A stretch of 6,419 nucleotides of DNA from an uncultured Collinsella sp. (lineage in GTDB: Bacteria > Actinomycetota > Coriobacteriia > Coriobacteriales > Coriobacteriaceae): assembly GCA_900552735.1 (NCBI GenBank), contig USBA01000111.1, positions 1 to 6,419 of the forward strand. Reading direction: 5' to 3'. Every line of letters starts with the position of its first letter. The stretch's first letter is position 1. The position numbers and the translations under genes were made by a program. This document shows positions 5,209 to 6,419 of this stretch, piece by piece. Below the pieces are notes generated by a model. That model saw only the letters and a list, made by a program, of their open reading frames with translations. It did not search any database and had not been told where the DNA came from.

Positions 5209-5295
5209 TGGTGCGGGCGAAAGGACTTGAACCTTCATGGGGTTGCCCCCATACGGACCTGAACCGTACGCGTCTGCCAATTCCGCCACGCCCGC
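5209..5295 (-). tRNA. tRNA-Leu, anticodon CAG
   Basis: The minus strand gives an 87-nt class II tRNA. The acceptor stem GCGGGCG pairs with CGCCCGC, the D arm contains GGCGGAATTGGCAGACGC, the anticodon stem TACGG/CCGTA surrounds TTCAGGT (anticodon CAG, reading CUG), a long variable arm of about 15 bases (TGGGGGCAACCCCAT) follows, and the T arm is AAGG-TTCAAGT-CCTT. Discriminator A and an encoded CCA (5209-5211) are present. The long variable arm and discriminator A agree with leucine identity. It lies 43 bp after tatD and appears to have its own promoter. Confidence 0.97.
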
Positions 5296-5306
5296 GTGCA
5301 GGAATT

Positions 5307-5335
5307 AGAATAACGGAGCGCCACCACGAACGCAA
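5307..5335 (-). promoter_or_regulatory. Promoter of tRNA-Leu
   Basis: On the minus strand TTGCGT (5330-5335) lies exactly 17 bp from TATTCT (5307-5312), placing the start about 5 bases before the mature tRNA. The geometry matches the tRNA-Arg promoter. The -35 box is only a 3/6 match. No terminator is visible between tatD and this site, so read-through from rsmA-tatD may also contribute. Confidence 0.5.
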
Positions 5336-5338
5336 GAA

Positions 5339-6256
5339 CTATTTTTGAAAAAGTTTGCAGGCATTCTCCCAAGCGGCTTGCGCGATTGCCTCGGCGTCCT
5401 CACCAGTGCGATCGACACGGTCGTTAACCAGCGTGTTTGCCGTAATGGAGATCATTGCGGGCTCGCATTCAAGACCGCGGATGGGCTCCGGAGCCATATA
5501 CGGGCAATCCGTCTCGAACAAAATTCGATCGAGTGGGGTTGCCGCAAATGCCTCGCGCACGTCGTCGTTGCGCTTAAAGGTGGCCGCACCACCATAGGCG
5601 ATATAGCAGCCCAGCTCCACAAAGCGCTCCATCGTGGCGCGGTCCTCGCCAAAGCAGTGCAGCACACAACCGGCCTGGGGCACGCCCACCTCACGAAGCA
5701 CGTTGTACGCATCCATATGCGAGGTGCGCTCCCCATCCGAGTCCTCATGCCGCAGGTGCAGCTCCACCGGCACATTGCGGCGCACGGCAACTTCGAGCTG
5801 ACGTGCCATGCAATCAATCTGCACGCTATGGGGCGCCGGCGCGATGTCGTCATCGTAATCCATGTGGTAGTCCAGGCCGATCTCGCCGATACCGGCGCAC
5901 AAAGGGTCATCGAGCGCGGCAACGACCTGTGCGTGAATGTCGTCGGTATAATCCGGCGCGCCATAGGGGTGAACGCCAGCGAGATACTTGATCTGCGGAA
6001 TATCCCGCATCGGCAGAATTTCGCGCACGAGCCAGTCGCTATAGTCCGTCACGCTGCGCTTGTCGGCGATGGGGTCGAGCATCGTCACCAGCAGGTCGAC
6101 GCCCGCGGCTTTGGCGCGCACGAGCATCTCGGGCACCTCCTTGCCCCAGAACGAAAGCAGATGCGCATGCGTGTCGGCAAGCGGTGCCAAGGGCACGGGA
6201 CAAGCAGCCGTCTTCTTTTTCTTGGTAAACGTCACGCGTTCGGCATTAGGCATCAT
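5339..6256 (-). CDS. tatD: TatD-family metal-dependent hydrolase
   Basis: This 305-residue TIM-barrel amidohydrolase-superfamily protein belongs to the TatD group, whose members act as metal-dependent DNases (E. coli TatD is a 3'-5' exonuclease) and are linked to DNA repair and quality control; the exact substrate here is unknown. Metal-ligand motifs are in order: DTHAH (28-32), the glutamate of GEIGLDYH (E125), the histidine of ELHLRH (H167), VLHCFG (H200) and the aspartate of ETDCPYMAPEP (D250). The GVHPYG loop is at 94-99. A basic 25-residue N-terminal extension (TKKKKTAA) precedes the barrel, which usually begins near the first residue. The ATG at 6254-6256 has AGGAG 7 bases upstream, and a second ATG follows directly. 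The start overlaps the end of rsmA by 11 bp, which points to translational coupling. Confidence 0.93.
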   Translation of the reverse strand: MMPNAERVTFTKKKKTAACPVPLAPLADTHAHLLSFWGKEVPEMLVRAKAAGVDLLVTMLDPIADKRSVTDYSDWLVREILPMRDIPQIKYLAGVHPYGAPDYTDDIHAQVVAALDDPLCAGIGEIGLDYHMDYDDDIAPAPHSVQIDCMARQLEVAVRRNVPVELHLRHEDSDGERTSHMDAYNVLREVGVPQAGCVLHCFGEDRATMERFVELGCYIAYGGAATFKRNDDVREAFAATPLDRILFETDCPYMAPEPIRGLECEPAMISITANTLVNDRVDRTGEDAEAIAQAAWENACKLFQK

Positions 6257-6419
6257 GGATTAGCTCCTGGGCCAGGCGGACAAAGTCAGCAACATCGAGC
6301 GTCTCGGCGCGCGTGGTGGGTGCGATACCGCAAGCCTCAAAGGCGGCATCGAGCACGTCCTTGGCAAAGCCGTTGGCGCTCATGGAATTACGGATGGTCT
6401 TGCGACGCTGAGCAAATGC
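6246..6419 (-). CDS. rsmA: 16S rRNA adenine-1518/1519 dimethyltransferase, C-terminal part (runs off right edge)
   Basis: Only the last 57 residues are inside the window. They begin AFAQRRKTIRNSMSANGFAK and end FVRLAQELIHDA before a TAA at 6246-6248. FxxRRKTxRNSL followed by a helical domain with GIxxxxRAExLxxxxFxxLA is the characteristic C-terminal end of RsmA/KsgA, which dimethylates two adjacent adenosines near the 3' end of 16S rRNA during 30S maturation. The more usual leucine after RNS is methionine here. The gene continues upstream beyond the right edge and overlaps tatD, so rsmA and tatD form an operon. In many other bacteria tatD and ksgA are also neighbours but in the opposite order. 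Confidence 0.93.
   Translation of the reverse strand, partial: AFAQRRKTIRNSMSANGFAKDVLDAAFEACGIAPTTRAETLDVADFVRLAQELIHDA

Noticed and set aside
1..6419. CRISPR array, integrase, toxin-antitoxin or defence system.
   Set aside because: There is no spaced repeat array and no characteristic protein in any frame. The only repeats are the arms at 2673-2838 and the paired tRNA terminators.

Overview
The window is high-GC, gene-dense bacterial DNA. Almost everything is encoded on the minus strand, so the biological reading direction is right to left. Gene content, codon use and the CCA-encoding tRNA genes suggest an actinobacterial gut lineage, most likely class Coriobacteriia (Collinsella-like). 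That placement rests on general resemblance and recall, not on a search. All recognisable genes are housekeeping: translation, rRNA and tRNA functions, proline synthesis and membrane organisation. I see no CRISPR array, transposase, phage module, toxin pair or biosynthetic cluster.

Reading from the right edge, the 3' end of rsmA (KsgA, 16S rRNA dimethyladenosine methyltransferase) overlaps the start of a TatD-family metal hydrolase gene by 11 bp. A tRNA-Leu(CAG) gene follows, with its own promoter-like sequence and terminator. Next comes an apparent operon: a membrane-anchored SPFH/band-7 protein and rlmH, separated by 6 bp. The proC gene (pyrroline-5-carboxylate reductase) lies 73 bp further on with no visible terminator in between.

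The centre holds the most unusual structure. Between 2673 and 2838 there is a compact repeat element with two related arms in inverted arrangement around a perfect 17-bp hairpin. The reading frame of proC runs straight into it, so the last ~39 residues of the predicted ProC (including a basic and hydrophobic stretch) are encoded by the element and not by a normal proC 3' end. The other edge of the element abuts the stop codon of a convergent 57-residue single-span membrane protein gene on the plus strand. That small gene is divergent from serS (seryl-tRNA synthetase), and the ~110 bp between the two starts contains a series of perfect palindromes that overlap the likely promoters.

The left part contains a small unrecognised protein gene (557-934) with a LexA-box-like palindrome upstream, a tRNA-Arg(ACG) gene with promoter and terminator, and the 5' portion of another unrecognised gene running off the left edge.

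No coherent new multi-gene system is visible. The points most worth following are the repeat-encoded ProC tail, the small membrane protein, the palindromic serS divergent control region and the possible SOS control of the unknown 125-residue protein.
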